This document shows, in pieces, positions 34,785-43,967 of a stretch of DNA of 64,000 nucleotides; within the stretch, counting starts at the first letter, position 1; each line of letters starts with the position of its first letter. The notes below the pieces were generated by a model. The model was not told where the DNA came from. It was given only the letters and a program-made list of their open reading frames with translations, and ran no database searches. The DNA lies in assembly GCA_038199985.1 (NCBI GenBank), contig JBBPYK010000050.1:1-64000 (forward strand), read 5' to 3'. Both the position numbers and the translations under genes were made by a program. The stretch comes from Arthrobacter_J sp038199985 (GTDB lineage: Bacteria; Actinomycetota; Actinomycetes; Actinomycetales; Micrococcaceae).

Positions 34785-37280
34785 ATGGCCAGGCGCCAGG
34801 CAACACTGCCCCCGGAGGACTACACCGAGAAAATCATCGACGTCGATGTCACGTCTGAGATGGAGGAGTCCTTTCTGGAGTACGCCTATTCGGTAATCTA
34901 TTCACGGGCCCTCCCCGATGCCCGGGACGGCATGAAACCAGTTCAGCGTCGAATTTTGTACATGATGACGGACATGGGGCTGCGGCCCGACCGCGGTCAT
35001 GTGAAAAGTGCTCGGGTCGTGGGAGAGGTCATGGGCAAGCTACACCCGCATGGCGACACAGCGATTTACGACGCGATGGTTCGAATGGCCCAGGCCTTCG
35101 CGCTTCGGCTGCCATTGATCGATGGTCACGGCAACTTCGGTTCGCTCGACGATGGCCCTGCAGCTCCCCGATACACCGAAGCCCGTCTCGCGGCCCCGGC
35201 GCTTGCCATGACGGATCATCTTGATGAAGACGTCGTGGATTTCATTCCGAACTATGACAACCAGCTCACGCAGCCGGAGGTACTTCCCTCAGCGTTCCCC
35301 AACCTTCTCGTCAACGGTGCCACGGGCATCGCCGTCGGAATGGCCACCAATATGGCTCCGCACAATTTGCGCGAGGTTGTCGAGGCTGCCCGGCACCTCA
35401 TCAATAATCCTGATGCCAACCTAGCTGACCTCATGCGTTTCGTTCCAGGGCCAGATTTGCCGTCCGGTGGGCGCATAGTTGGCCTTGATGGCATCAGGGA
35501 TGCCTACGCAGGCGGCCGAGGGTCGTTCAAGACCCGCGCCAAAGTCGCCATTGAACAGCTCACTGCCAGGCGAACTGGCCTGGTAGTGACAGAACTTCCG
35601 TATATGGTTGGACCTGAAAAAGTTGTTGAGAAGATCAAAGACGCCGTCACGTCGAAGAAACTTCAGGGCATTTCTGACATCGTGGACCTCACCGACAGAA
35701 CTCACGGGCTGCGTCTCGTTATTGAACTCAAGAACGGCTTCAACCCCAATGCCGTCCTCCAGCAGTTGTACCGCTATACCCCGATGGAAGATTCTTTCGG
35801 AATCAACAACGTTGCTCTGGTGGACGGGCAGCCCCGGACTTTGGGGCTTCTGGAACTTCTGAAGGTTTACACGGAGCACCGGATCGACGTCGTTCGGAGA
35901 CGGACGGCTTATCGGCACAAACGTAAGTCCGATCGTTTGCACCTTGTTGAGGGACTACTCATAGCGATTGTCGATATCGACGAGATTATCCAAATCATCC
36001 GCGCCTCCGACGAAGCAGCAGCCGCGCGGACCCGGTTGATGAGAATTTATGACCTCACGGAGATTCAGGCAAACCACATTCTTGAGCTACGGCTGCGGCA
36101 ACTCACCAAGTACTCCCGTCTGGAGCTAGAAAAGGAACAGGAAGACCTCATGCGGGAGATTGAGGCCCTGGCCTCAATCCTTGGATCAGATGAGTTGTTG
36201 CGTGACATGGTTTCCGATGAACTCGCGGTCGTCGCAGAGAAATACGGCACACCTCGCCGTACCATCTTGCTGGAATCAGAAGCTGCTCCTGCTATCAGCG
36301 GTCCGAGGGGTACTGCTTCTTCCCAAAGCGTCGCGAAGGCACCACTGTCCCTCGAGGTAGCTGATGACCCCTGCTGGGTCTTGTTGTCAGCTTCGGGCCA
36401 GCTGGCCCGGACCACTGGTCTGGACGGGGTGAGAGAAACCGGGCAACGTATCAAGCACGATGTCCTGACGTCGCTCGTAAAGACTAGTGCTCGTGGAGAA
36501 ATTGGCGCCATCACCTCGCTGGGTCGCATGGTCCGACTGCAGGTCATGGATATGCCCGCGCTTCCCTCCACATCGTCGTTTCCGAACCTTGTCGCAGGCG
36601 TGCCCGTGAAGGAATTTCTGACCCTGAACAAGGCAGAGCGTCTAATCGGCCTGGTGTCGCTGTCCGTTCCGCTGGCGCTGGCAACAGCGTCCGGAACCGT
36701 CAAGCGAGTGAGCCCCGACTACCCTCTCAATCGGGACGAGTGGGACATCATCACTCTCAAACCCAAGGACAGCGTTGTAGGCATTTCGCCCGCAGACGAC
36801 GACGACCAACTCGTCTTCATCACTCGACAGGCACGGCTTCTCAAGTACAGCGCCGCACTGGTTCGCACCCAGGGACGTTCTGCCGGTGGAGTGGCTGGTA
36901 TCAAGCTGATGGCCGACGACGACGTGCTGTTCTTCGGCTCCGTGGGCGCGAAAGACGATCAGGCAGTTGTCGTCACCATCGCTACGGGCACCGAGGTCCT
37001 GCCCGGGACGTCACCTGGATCTGTGAAGGTCACGGCACTGGCCGAATACCCGGACAAGGGACGAGCGACTGGCGGTGTTCGTGCCCACAGGTTCCTCAAG
37101 GGAGAGGATGCACTCTCGTTGGCGTGGGCAGGCCATGGCCCGGCGCGTGCTGCGACAACCAAGGGCGTAGCGCGTGCGCTGCCCACTGAACACGGACGAC
37201 GGGACGGATCAGGAATTCCGCTGTCTCAACCTATCGAAACTCTTGGTCCGAACACCGCCGCAGAGGAACCTACACCCTGA
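34785..37280 (+). CDS. parC: DNA topoisomerase (ATP-hydrolysing) subunit A, ParC/GyrA family
   Basis: An 831-residue type IIA topoisomerase A subunit. Active-site Tyr130 lies in APRYTEARL; the quinolone region HPHGDTAIYDAMVRMAQ has Thr92 where many susceptible enzymes have Ser. The winged-helix and tower domains are followed by a C-terminal beta-pinwheel (SASGQLARTTGLDGV, RSAGGVAGIKLM). The partner is the B subunit at 39852-41960. Arthrobacter-type genomes carry this pair in addition to gyrBA near oriC, so decatenation (topoisomerase IV) is the likely role. Its 3' end overlaps the convergent GNAT gene by 11 bases. Confidence 0.9.
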   Translation: MARRQATLPPEDYTEKIIDVDVTSEMEESFLEYAYSVIYSRALPDARDGMKPVQRRILYMMTDMGLRPDRGHVKSARVVGEVMGKLHPHGDTAIYDAMVRMAQAFALRLPLIDGHGNFGSLDDGPAAPRYTEARLAAPALAMTDHLDEDVVDFIPNYDNQLTQPEVLPSAFPNLLVNGATGIAVGMATNMAPHNLREVVEAARHLINNPDANLADLMRFVPGPDLPSGGRIVGLDGIRDAYAGGRGSFKTRAKVAIEQLTARRTGLVVTELPYMVGPEKVVEKIKDAVTSKKLQGISDIVDLTDRTHGLRLVIELKNGFNPNAVLQQLYRYTPMEDSFGINNVALVDGQPRTLGLLELLKVYTEHRIDVVRRRTAYRHKRKSDRLHLVEGLLIAIVDIDEIIQIIRASDEAAAARTRLMRIYDLTEIQANHILELRLRQLTKYSRLELEKEQEDLMREIEALASILGSDELLRDMVSDELAVVAEKYGTPRRTILLESEAAPAISGPRGTASSQSVAKAPLSLEVADDPCWVLLSASGQLARTTGLDGVRETGQRIKHDVLTSLVKTSARGEIGAITSLGRMVRLQVMDMPALPSTSSFPNLVAGVPVKEFLTLNKAERLIGLVSLSVPLALATASGTVKRVSPDYPLNRDEWDIITLKPKDSVVGISPADDDDQLVFITRQARLLKYSAALVRTQGRSAGGVAGIKLMADDDVLFFGSVGAKDDQAVVVTIATGTEVLPGTSPGSVKVTALAEYPDKGRATGGVRAHRFLKGEDALSLAWAGHGPARAATTKGVARALPTEHGRRDGSGIPLSQPIETLGPNTAAEEPTP

Positions 37281-38262
37281 GGCGCCGTTCAAAAACCATA
37301 GAGCGCTGAGTTGCGGCATAACCTAGTCGTTCGTAAAGACCGAGGGCACCCGAGGGATTCTCGGTATCAACACCTAGGCCAGCGTTGTCCATTCCACCCC
37401 CGCGGAAACGGCGCATTGATTCCGCAAGTAGCGCCGGCGCCAAGCGGTGGCCGCGCCATTGCCGACGCACACCGAGTAACTCTGTATAGCCCTCGCGCCG
37501 TCCAACGCGCTCAGCGGAAGCCGCATTGAAGCTGGCCATCTGGTAAGCGGCAATCTCGCCAGAAGACGTGTCCATGACGGCTATACTCCAGTCGGGCTTA
37601 AATTCGGGATGGGTGATTGTGAAGTGCCACGATTCCTCGTCCCTGGGTTCACTCCCCCAATGGTCTCTGAACGCATCATTGTGTGCGCGACGAATGGCAT
37701 CCGAAATATCTTCGCTGAACGTCACAAATTCAAAGCCATCGGCCAAGGGGACGTCAGGAAGCTCCTCCCCGAGGGGCCGTGTCATCTCGGTGAAGTACCT
37801 GACTACCTCTCCACCGTCAGAGTTGAAGAGCGATTCCTGCCCCGCATTTCTTTCCTCAACGTACGCCCTCAGCACGCCCTCAGCAGCGTTGTCCTCCGCA
37901 AGACGTTCGATTCCGCGGGCCGCCTGCCACTCCATGAGTGCCGTACCGATCCCACGACCGCGACATGTGGGGTCCACGCCGCCGGAGCCGTGCAGGAGCG
38001 TTGAACCTGGATTCTTCGTAACAAGAGCAAAAGCCAAAGCTATGCCGTTGCGGTCAATACCCATCACGGTATCCAGTAGCGGATTGTCTTTGCTTGAGCT
38101 GAGCGAGTGCTTCAGGTCCTCCGCGGTTTCAACCCAGTCGGGCTCGTCTACGGCAGCCATGCGTTTGAGCAAAGAATGCCACTGCTCGATATCCGTTGGG
38201 TTGATGCTTCTCCACGAGAGCTCTCCAGCAGCGGCTTTGGACAGGCGTGCGGCATCAGTCAT
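37270..38262 (-). CDS. Tandem GNAT acetyltransferase (mycothiol synthase-like layout)
   Basis: A 330-residue protein with two GNAT domains. The first (about 15-165) includes GSGGVDPTCRGRGIGTALM, the second (about 175-328) YTELLGVRRQWRGHRLAPALLAESMRRFR and NPSGALGLYERLGY. Both acetyl-CoA loops (R/Q-x-x-G-x-G/A) look intact. The layout is that of MshD, but sequence differs enough that I do not assign mycothiol synthesis. Its stop lies inside the 3' end of parC. Confidence 0.83.
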   Translation of the reverse strand: MTDAARLSKAAAGELSWRSINPTDIEQWHSLLKRMAAVDEPDWVETAEDLKHSLSSSKDNPLLDTVMGIDRNGIALAFALVTKNPGSTLLHGSGGVDPTCRGRGIGTALMEWQAARGIERLAEDNAAEGVLRAYVEERNAGQESLFNSDGGEVVRYFTEMTRPLGEELPDVPLADGFEFVTFSEDISDAIRRAHNDAFRDHWGSEPRDEESWHFTITHPEFKPDWSIAVMDTSSGEIAAYQMASFNAASAERVGRREGYTELLGVRRQWRGHRLAPALLAESMRRFRGGGMDNAGLGVDTENPSGALGLYERLGYAATQRSMVFERRLRV

Positions 38263-38353
38263 TTCCCCATTCTAAACACCAGTATGCTCAAGATCGACAT
38301 TTCTAGGTTCGGCCCGCCTGATGACTGCTAGCAGCCTTCGCGAACGATCATGG

Positions 38354-38394
38354 TTCTACGACATGTAGAAAGTCGGTCGAAAACACGATAAAAT
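38354..38394 (+). promoter_or_regulatory. blaI-M56 promoter with BlaI-like operator
   Basis: A perfect inverted repeat TTCTAC-N5-GTAGAA (38354-38370) resembles the CTACA/TGTAG half-sites bound by BlaI/MecI repressors, with slightly wider spacing. Its right half serves as a possible -35 (GTAGAA), 18 bases before TAAAAT (38389-38394). The 5' leader would be about 55 bases. Autoregulation by the BlaI-type product is inferred. Confidence 0.5.
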
Positions 38395-38456
38395 AACTGA
38401 AAGGCATCGCTATGGCCGCGGATAAGAACCTACATAGAATTGACAAAAGGATATAG

Positions 38457-38834
38457 ATGGCAACGCTCGGTGAGCTTGAACGCACGGTCATGAACCTGCT
38501 TTGGGAAAGTGGCACTGCCGTTACGGCCAATAGTCTGCGCGACCGGCTGGCTTCGCAAGCAGACAATGGCGCTAGCGGTAAGGAACTGGCTGTCACTACT
38601 GTGCTGACGGTACTCTCACGCCTAGAGAAGAAGAACCTTGTAGAACGGGAGCGCGAAATCCGTCCGCACCGCTACAGATCCCTGACGACCCGAGCAGACC
38701 ACACAGCGGAACTAATGCACGAAGTTCTCGGAAGCGTCCAGGACCGCGACGCAGTTCTGACTCGGTTTATCGGTAGCGTCTCTGAAACAGAAGCGGAAAC
38801 ACTGCGAAAACTACTCGGAGGCAGCAAGGGCTAG
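38457..38834 (+). CDS. BlaI/MecI/CopY family transcriptional repressor
   Basis: A 125-residue winged-helix repressor. The N-terminal DNA-binding domain reads LGELERTVMNLLWESGTAVTANSLRDRL with TVLTVLSRLEKKNLVEREREIRPHRYRSL, the classic BlaI pattern. The C-terminal helices dimerise. BlaI/MecI repressors are inactivated by proteolysis triggered by an M56 membrane peptidase. ATG follows AAAGGA. The stop codon abuts the ATG of the M56 gene (TAGATG), so the two are coupled. Target genes beyond its own operon are not visible; no beta-lactamase gene lies here. Confidence 0.93.
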   Translation: MATLGELERTVMNLLWESGTAVTANSLRDRLASQADNGASGKELAVTTVLTVLSRLEKKNLVEREREIRPHRYRSLTTRADHTAELMHEVLGSVQDRDAVLTRFIGSVSETEAETLRKLLGGSKG

Positions 38835-39815
38835 ATGATCTCTATCCCGCTCCTCCTGGCCGCACTCGCCGTAGTGCTTGCGTGGCCGGTGCCTGTGCTG
38901 CTGTCGAGATCTCGCTGGCCCGTACGGTCACCATTCACAGCAATGGTCCTGTGGCAGGCCATAGCTCTGGCTGGAGGTCTCTCCATGATCGGTGCCCTCT
39001 TGGTCTACGGACTCGCACCATTAGGCCCGAACCTCCTGCAGTCAACATCGGAACTCTGGCGCGTCATCACGGAGAACAGGTCAGCGGAATCGCTGGGATT
39101 ACTCCACGTCTTTGCCCTCAGCACAGCAGGGCTGCTAGGAACCCATCTCGTTTTCACTCTGTTGCTAACCTACGTGCGCATTCAGCATCAGCGGCGACGG
39201 CACCGCTCCAGACTCGATCTCTTGAGCTTCCCATCCGAGGAGGGTCCCGGCACCGTAGTCATCAGCCATCCTGTTCCCGTCGCCTACTGCTTGCCTGGCG
39301 GGGGGAAGTCCGTCACCGTTCTTTCAGACGGCCTTCTGGACATGCTCTCAGCAGACGAACTCAATGCCGTCATGGCGCACGAACGAGCGCACCTGGCACA
39401 ACGTCATCATCTGCTGCTTTGGACATTCGCTGCGTGGCGTTCCGCGCTGCCGTGGCTCCCCACATCTCAACTCGCGCTCGCTTCCGTGAACTCTCTCGTA
39501 GAGATGCTCGCCGATGATGCGGCGCTTCTCCGCATCGAAAGAGCTTCACTCGTCAGGGCGATAGCCATCGTGGCTTCGGGCCAAGCTCCCCCATCTGGCG
39601 TCGGTAACGGCGAAGTGCTCAAGCCTCTCGCCGACCCAGTTCTTGACCGAGATCCGGAATCGATTCCAGAGCTGGAAAGTACCGCCGACCGACTTCGACG
39701 ACTGCTGACCCCACAAAAGCCCCTACCGGCCATGACCAGGTATGCGTCTCTGGCTGGCAGCATCGCTCTTACTCTGGCACCGGCGGTGCTCCTGGTTGTA
39801 CCAGGCCTGTGGTAG
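38835..39815 (+). CDS. M56 family membrane metallopeptidase (BlaR1-like without sensor domain)
   Basis: A 326-residue membrane peptidase. Three or four hydrophobic helices are visible (about 5-23, 35-60, 88-112, and one near the C-terminus). The zinc site is H182-E183-R-A-H186 (MAHERAHLAQRHH), with a third ligand probably Glu223 (VEMLADDAAL). It is much shorter than BlaR1 (about 585) and has no penicillin-binding sensor domain, so the signal it senses is unknown. It probably cleaves or inactivates the adjacent BlaI-type repressor. Confidence 0.9.
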   Translation: MISIPLLLAALAVVLAWPVPVLLSRSRWPVRSPFTAMVLWQAIALAGGLSMIGALLVYGLAPLGPNLLQSTSELWRVITENRSAESLGLLHVFALSTAGLLGTHLVFTLLLTYVRIQHQRRRHRSRLDLLSFPSEEGPGTVVISHPVPVAYCLPGGGKSVTVLSDGLLDMLSADELNAVMAHERAHLAQRHHLLLWTFAAWRSALPWLPTSQLALASVNSLVEMLADDAALLRIERASLVRAIAIVASGQAPPSGVGNGEVLKPLADPVLDRDPESIPELESTADRLRRLLTPQKPLPAMTRYASLAGSIALTLAPAVLLVVPGLW

Positions 39816-39851
39816 CGATCATTTGAGCCTGGCCTCAGCCGGGTCTGCGCA

Positions 39852-41960
39852 TCAGGCATCGATTTGTTCGCGATCCAAACGGGCTGCGCCTGTCACGATG
39901 AACTCCTTGCGGGGAGCAACGTCGCTACCCATCAGGAGGTCAAAGACTCGTTCGGCTGCTTCTGCTTCCTGAATCCGTACGCGCCGCAGGGTTCGGTGTC
40001 TCGGATCCATGGTGGTTTCAGCAAGCTGTCCGGCATCCATTTCGCCAAGCCCCTTATAGCGCTGAATTGGTTCCTTGTAGCGTCGCCCCGTCTTTTCTAA
40101 CTGACCAAGTATGTTCCGCAACTCTGCTTCCGAATACGTGTAGAGCGTTTCGTTCGCTTTTGACCCCGGGTTGACGACCTCAACTCGATGCAGTGGCGGG
40201 ACAGCGGCGAACACCCGGCCGGCGTCCACCAATGGCCTCATGTAGCGGAAGAACAAGGTGAGGAGCAGCGTCCGGATATGGGCACCATCGACGTCAGCAT
40301 CTGTCATGAGAATAACCTTTCCGTAGCGCGCTGCCTCTAATTGAAAGCTTCGCCCGGACCCTGCTCCCACAACCTGAATCAGAGCCGCACATTCGGCGTT
40401 CGAGAGCATGTCGCCTACGGAAGCCTTCTGCACGTTGAGGATTTTTCCGCGGATGGGTAGCAGCGCCTGATAGTCCGAGGACCGCGCCAGCTTAGCTGTA
40501 CCGAGCGCACTGTCCCCTTCCACGATGAAGAGTTCGGACCGTGCGTTGTCATCAATACGGCAATCAGCAAGCTTGCTAGGAAGTGATGAGGTCTCGAGGG
40601 CGTTCTTGCGGCGCTGAGTCTCCTTATGTACTCGCGCGGAGATACGCGACTTCATCTCAGAGACAACTTTTTCCAGGAGTAGTGCGGATTGCGCCTTCTC
40701 GGAGCGCGCCGTCGAACTGAGCTTCGCCGCGATTTCCTTTTCAACGATTTTGGACACGATAGAGCGAACCGCCGACGTACCCAGAATTTCCTTGGTCTGA
40801 CCTTCGAATTGTGGCTCGGCTAGCCGAACGGTCAAGACAGCAGTCAGGCCAGCGAAAACGTCGTCCCGTTCGATCTTGTCGCTTCCAGCCTTCAGCTTCC
40901 GGGAGTTGGCCTCGATGACCTTCCTGAACGTCTTTAACAGCGCTTGCTCGAAGCCACTCTGGTGTGTTCCGCCTTTTGGCGTCGCGATGATATTCACATA
41001 GCTGCGAAGCGTCGTTTCGTAGCCCACACCCCAACGAACTGCGACGTCTACTTCGCACTCGCGCTCCACCTCAGTCATCTTGCTGTGACCGCTCACGTCT
41101 AGGACGGGTACTGACTCTTTGAATTTACCGGATCCCTGTAAGCGCCAGATGTCCGTGACCGCGCTGTCGGCGGACAAATAATCCGCGAACTCGGAGATCC
41201 CCCCGTCGTGCTGAAAAACTTCTTCCACGGGGCCGTGCTCCCCTGGGGTTCCCGGTAGCTTCCTCTCATCCCGAAGCGTGAACTTTAGTCCGGGGACCAA
41301 GAACGACGTTTGTCTGGCCCGCGCCTGCAATTCCTCGTAAGAGAACTTTGCGTCCGGAGTGAAGATTTGGTGATCAGCCCAGTAGCGGATCCGAGTACCT
41401 GTAACTCCTCGCTTGGCCTTCGCGACCACGTCAAGCCGTGAGCTGTCTAGGAACGGTTCAAAATCTGCCCCGTATCTGGGCGCCTTACCTTTATCAATGA
41501 ACCGCCCCGGTTCGCCGCGACGAAACGACATTTGGTGCGTCTTCCCCGAACGATCAACCTGGACATCCAGTCTCGATGACAGTGCGTTGACGACACTGGC
41601 ACCAACTCCATGCAGTCCGCCAGAGGCCGTGTAGGATCCGCCCCCGAATTTGCCGCCCGCATGCAGTTTGGTAAAGACGACTTCGACTCCGGTCAATCCG
41701 GTCTTGGGTTCCAGATCGACAGGGATTCCCCGACCGTCGTCATGGATCTCCACGGATGCATCCGGGTGGAGGATCACCGTGATGCTCTGTCCGTGCCCGG
41801 CCAAGGCCTCATCAACTGAGTTGTCGATGATTTCCCACAGGCAGTGCATCAGCCCCCGCGAATCCGTAGACCCGATGTACATGCCAGGACGCTTGCGCAC
41901 CGCTTCTAGTCCTTCCAGGACAGAGAGGTGGCGCGCGTTGTATTCAGAGCCAGGTGTCAT
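39852..41960 (-). CDS. parE: DNA topoisomerase (ATP-hydrolysing) subunit B, ParE/GyrB family
   Basis: A 702-residue B subunit. The GHKL ATPase has EIIDNSVDEAL, DDGRGIPVD and GGLHGVGASVVNAL; the transducer domain follows; the TOPRIM domain has EGDSALGTAKLA and DADVDGAHIRTLLLTLFFRYM; the C-terminus has YKGLGEMDAGQLAETTMDP. It pairs with the A subunit at 34785-37280, which is on the opposite strand. ATG 41960. The absence of a large insert agrees with ParE or short GyrB. Confidence 0.92.
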   Translation of the reverse strand: MTPGSEYNARHLSVLEGLEAVRKRPGMYIGSTDSRGLMHCLWEIIDNSVDEALAGHGQSITVILHPDASVEIHDDGRGIPVDLEPKTGLTGVEVVFTKLHAGGKFGGGSYTASGGLHGVGASVVNALSSRLDVQVDRSGKTHQMSFRRGEPGRFIDKGKAPRYGADFEPFLDSSRLDVVAKAKRGVTGTRIRYWADHQIFTPDAKFSYEELQARARQTSFLVPGLKFTLRDERKLPGTPGEHGPVEEVFQHDGGISEFADYLSADSAVTDIWRLQGSGKFKESVPVLDVSGHSKMTEVERECEVDVAVRWGVGYETTLRSYVNIIATPKGGTHQSGFEQALLKTFRKVIEANSRKLKAGSDKIERDDVFAGLTAVLTVRLAEPQFEGQTKEILGTSAVRSIVSKIVEKEIAAKLSSTARSEKAQSALLLEKVVSEMKSRISARVHKETQRRKNALETSSLPSKLADCRIDDNARSELFIVEGDSALGTAKLARSSDYQALLPIRGKILNVQKASVGDMLSNAECAALIQVVGAGSGRSFQLEAARYGKVILMTDADVDGAHIRTLLLTLFFRYMRPLVDAGRVFAAVPPLHRVEVVNPGSKANETLYTYSEAELRNILGQLEKTGRRYKEPIQRYKGLGEMDAGQLAETTMDPRHRTLRRVRIQEAEAAERVFDLLMGSDVAPRKEFIVTGAARLDREQIDA

Positions 41961-42134
41961 GCCTCCACGTTATTCGCTCCGGAGCGTCTACCGAGCATCG
42001 GCGTGCCGCATGGACCCTTTGACGCCTCCGCGTTACCCGAACGTGATACGCGCACAGCGAAAGACGGGCGTGGATGTGAAGAAATTGATGCTCAAGGTGG
42101 TTGTATTGAGTATCAGCATTCTGAGGAGGTCACC

Positions 42135-42359
42135 ATGACAACAGCAGTAGCCAGCCGGGAACTAAATAGCCTCGACCGTTGCGACCGCTGCGGCGCTCAA
42201 GCATACGTTCGTGCAGTGCTCGAATCATCTGCCGGGGAACTGTTGTTCTGCGGTCACCACGCGAGGTCCGTTGAAGCGACCCTGCGTCCCATGACAGCTG
42301 AATGGCAGGATGAGACAGCACGCCTTCACGAAAAGGAACCCGTTTCCGTCGACGACTAG
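42135..42359 (+). CDS. DUF7455 small zinc-ribbon-like protein
   Basis: A 74-residue protein with LDRCDRCGAQAYVRAVL and ELLFCGHHARSVEATL. The CxxC and CGHH pairs form a likely zinc ribbon. It is a typical single small gene upstream of or beside sigA in actinobacteria. The start is set by a perfect AGGAGG at 42124-42129. A 26-bp hairpin follows 28 bases after the stop. No function is known. Confidence 0.9.
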   Translation: MTTAVASRELNSLDRCDRCGAQAYVRAVLESSAGELLFCGHHARSVEATLRPMTAEWQDETARLHEKEPVSVDD

Positions 42360-42387
42360 GCGTGAGAGGGTCACAACGAACTCTCCA

Positions 42388-42451
42388 GCATTCTTAATCA
42401 CCTGTGGCGCGTACCCCTCTTGGGATACGCGCCACAGGTGATTAAGAATGC
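42388..42451. terminator. 26-bp perfect inverted repeat between the DUF7455 gene and sigA
   Basis: Arms 42388-42413 and 42426-42451 are perfectly complementary over 26 bases, with a 12-base loop that itself starts CCC and ends GGG-A. It lies between the convergent DUF7455 gene and sigA, so a bidirectional terminator is the simplest role. The stem is longer than usual for an intrinsic terminator, and no T-run follows on either strand. Confidence 0.8.
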
Positions 42452-42481
42452 ATAAGCCAACCAATAGGCTGGATGGCCCGG

Positions 42482-43852
42482 TTAGTCGAGGTAGTCCCGC
42501 AGAACCTGAGACCTGGATGGATGCCTCAGTTTCGACATGGTCTTAGACTCGATCTGTCGGATCCGCTCCCGAGTTACCCCGTAAACCTTTCCGATTTCGT
42601 CCAGCGTCTTTGGTTGACCATCTGTCAGACCAAAGCGCATGGCGACCACTCCGGCCTCTCGCTCAGAGAGCGTATCCAACACTGAGTGCAGTTGCTCCTG
42701 GAGCAAGGTGAAGCTGACAGCGTCAGCAGGAACCACTGCCTCGGAATCCTCAATCAAGTCACCGAATTCTGAATCACCGTCCTCGCCAAGGGGCGTATGC
42801 AGCGAAATCGGCTCCCTGCCGTACTTCTGAACTTCCACAACCTTCTCTGGAGTCATATCGAGCTCAAGCGCGAGCTCCTCTGGCGTCGGTTCACGTCCAA
42901 GATCCTGGAGCATCTGCCGTTGTACCCGGGCGAGCTTGTTGATGACCTCGACCATGTGGACAGGAATGCGGATGGTCCGGGCCTGATCGGCCATGGCGCG
43001 GGTAATCGCTTGTCGGATCCACCAGGTTGCGTAGGTCGAGAACTTAAAGCCCTTGGTGTAGTCGAACTTCTCAACGGCTCTAATGAGCCCGAGGTTGCCT
43101 TCCTGAATCAGATCCAGGAACAACATCCCACGACCGGTATAGCGCTTGGCTAAAGACACAACGAGGCGAAGGTTGGCTTCAAGTAGGTGGTTCTTGGCGC
43201 GCTTACCGTCAAAGATGATCTGCTGGAGCTCTCGCTTCAGCTTCGAATCCATGCTCGAATTCTTGGCGATCTTATCTTCGGCAAACAGTCCCGCCTCAAT
43301 GCGGAGCGCCAGATCGACTTCTTGCTCAGCGTTGAGCAGCGCCACTTTGCCAATCTGCTTCAGGTAGTCCTTGACCGGATCTGCCGTAGCCCCAGCAGAA
43401 ACGACCTGCTGCGCGGGTGCGTCGTCGTCGTCGGCATCCGAGTAGACGAAACCTGATCCCGTTGCGGCCGCCGTACTGGCAACAGCTGCGGCCTTCTCGG
43501 CGCTGATACGAGATTCCTGATCCGATCCGTCATCCGCGGCGTGATCGTCTTCAGCTGCTGCTTCATCCACGGGATCCGGAGACTTGGTTCGCTTAGTCGG
43601 TGTCTTCACCGGCTTCTCCGCGGCCTTGCGTCCACGCTTGGGCTTGACCTCTGCGGCGCCCTCTTCCGAGCCGGAGGCCTTTTGGTCCTCTGGTTCTGCG
43701 GTCTTGGCAGCCGCCGCAGTGGATGCCTTCTTGGTGCCCTTGGACGCCGGGGTCTTACGGGCAGGAGACTTCTTTGCCGTTTCGCGCGGTGCTGCGGAGT
43801 CAGCATCCTCGACGGCAGGAGTTTCTACTGTTGTGCTCTTTTTGGCCGACAC
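42482..43852 (-). CDS. sigA: Primary RNA polymerase sigma factor (RpoD/SigA)
   Basis: A 456-residue group 1 sigma factor. Residues 1-150 are a low-complexity Lys/Ala/Pro and acidic extension typical for actinobacterial HrdB/SigA. Region 1.2 starts at 158 (DPVKDYLKQIGKVALL), region 2 includes NLRLVVSLAKRYTGRGMLFLDLIQEGNLGLIRAVEKFDYTKG and ATWWIRQAI, and region 4.2 ends with TRERIRQIESKTMSKLRHP. GTG start preceded by GAAAGG. A SigR/SigH-like promoter lies upstream (43968-43995), suggesting thiol-stress control as known for Streptomyces hrdB. Confidence 0.97.
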   Translation of the reverse strand: MSAKKSTTVETPAVEDADSAAPRETAKKSPARKTPASKGTKKASTAAAAKTAEPEDQKASGSEEGAAEVKPKRGRKAAEKPVKTPTKRTKSPDPVDEAAAEDDHAADDGSDQESRISAEKAAAVASTAAATGSGFVYSDADDDDAPAQQVVSAGATADPVKDYLKQIGKVALLNAEQEVDLALRIEAGLFAEDKIAKNSSMDSKLKRELQQIIFDGKRAKNHLLEANLRLVVSLAKRYTGRGMLFLDLIQEGNLGLIRAVEKFDYTKGFKFSTYATWWIRQAITRAMADQARTIRIPVHMVEVINKLARVQRQMLQDLGREPTPEELALELDMTPEKVVEVQKYGREPISLHTPLGEDGDSEFGDLIEDSEAVVPADAVSFTLLQEQLHSVLDTLSEREAGVVAMRFGLTDGQPKTLDEIGKVYGVTRERIRQIESKTMSKLRHPSRSQVLRDYLD

Positions 43853-43967
43853 AGAGAACCTTTCATACGGCGGGCTGCGGCGCTACCGACGGGGAACACC
43901 ACTATGACCCTGTCAAGTCCGTGATTGTTTTCATGGGTGAGCGTCACTGCCCACCTCCATAAGAAGC

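Noticed and set aside
42388..42451. Transposon end or attachment site
   Set aside because: Single inverted repeat with a small loop, no transposase, no flanking duplication; terminator is simpler.
43901..43916. TTGACA vegetative promoter for sigA
   Set aside because: A perfect -35 on the minus strand, but no acceptable -10 at 16 to 19 bases; kept only as a remark.
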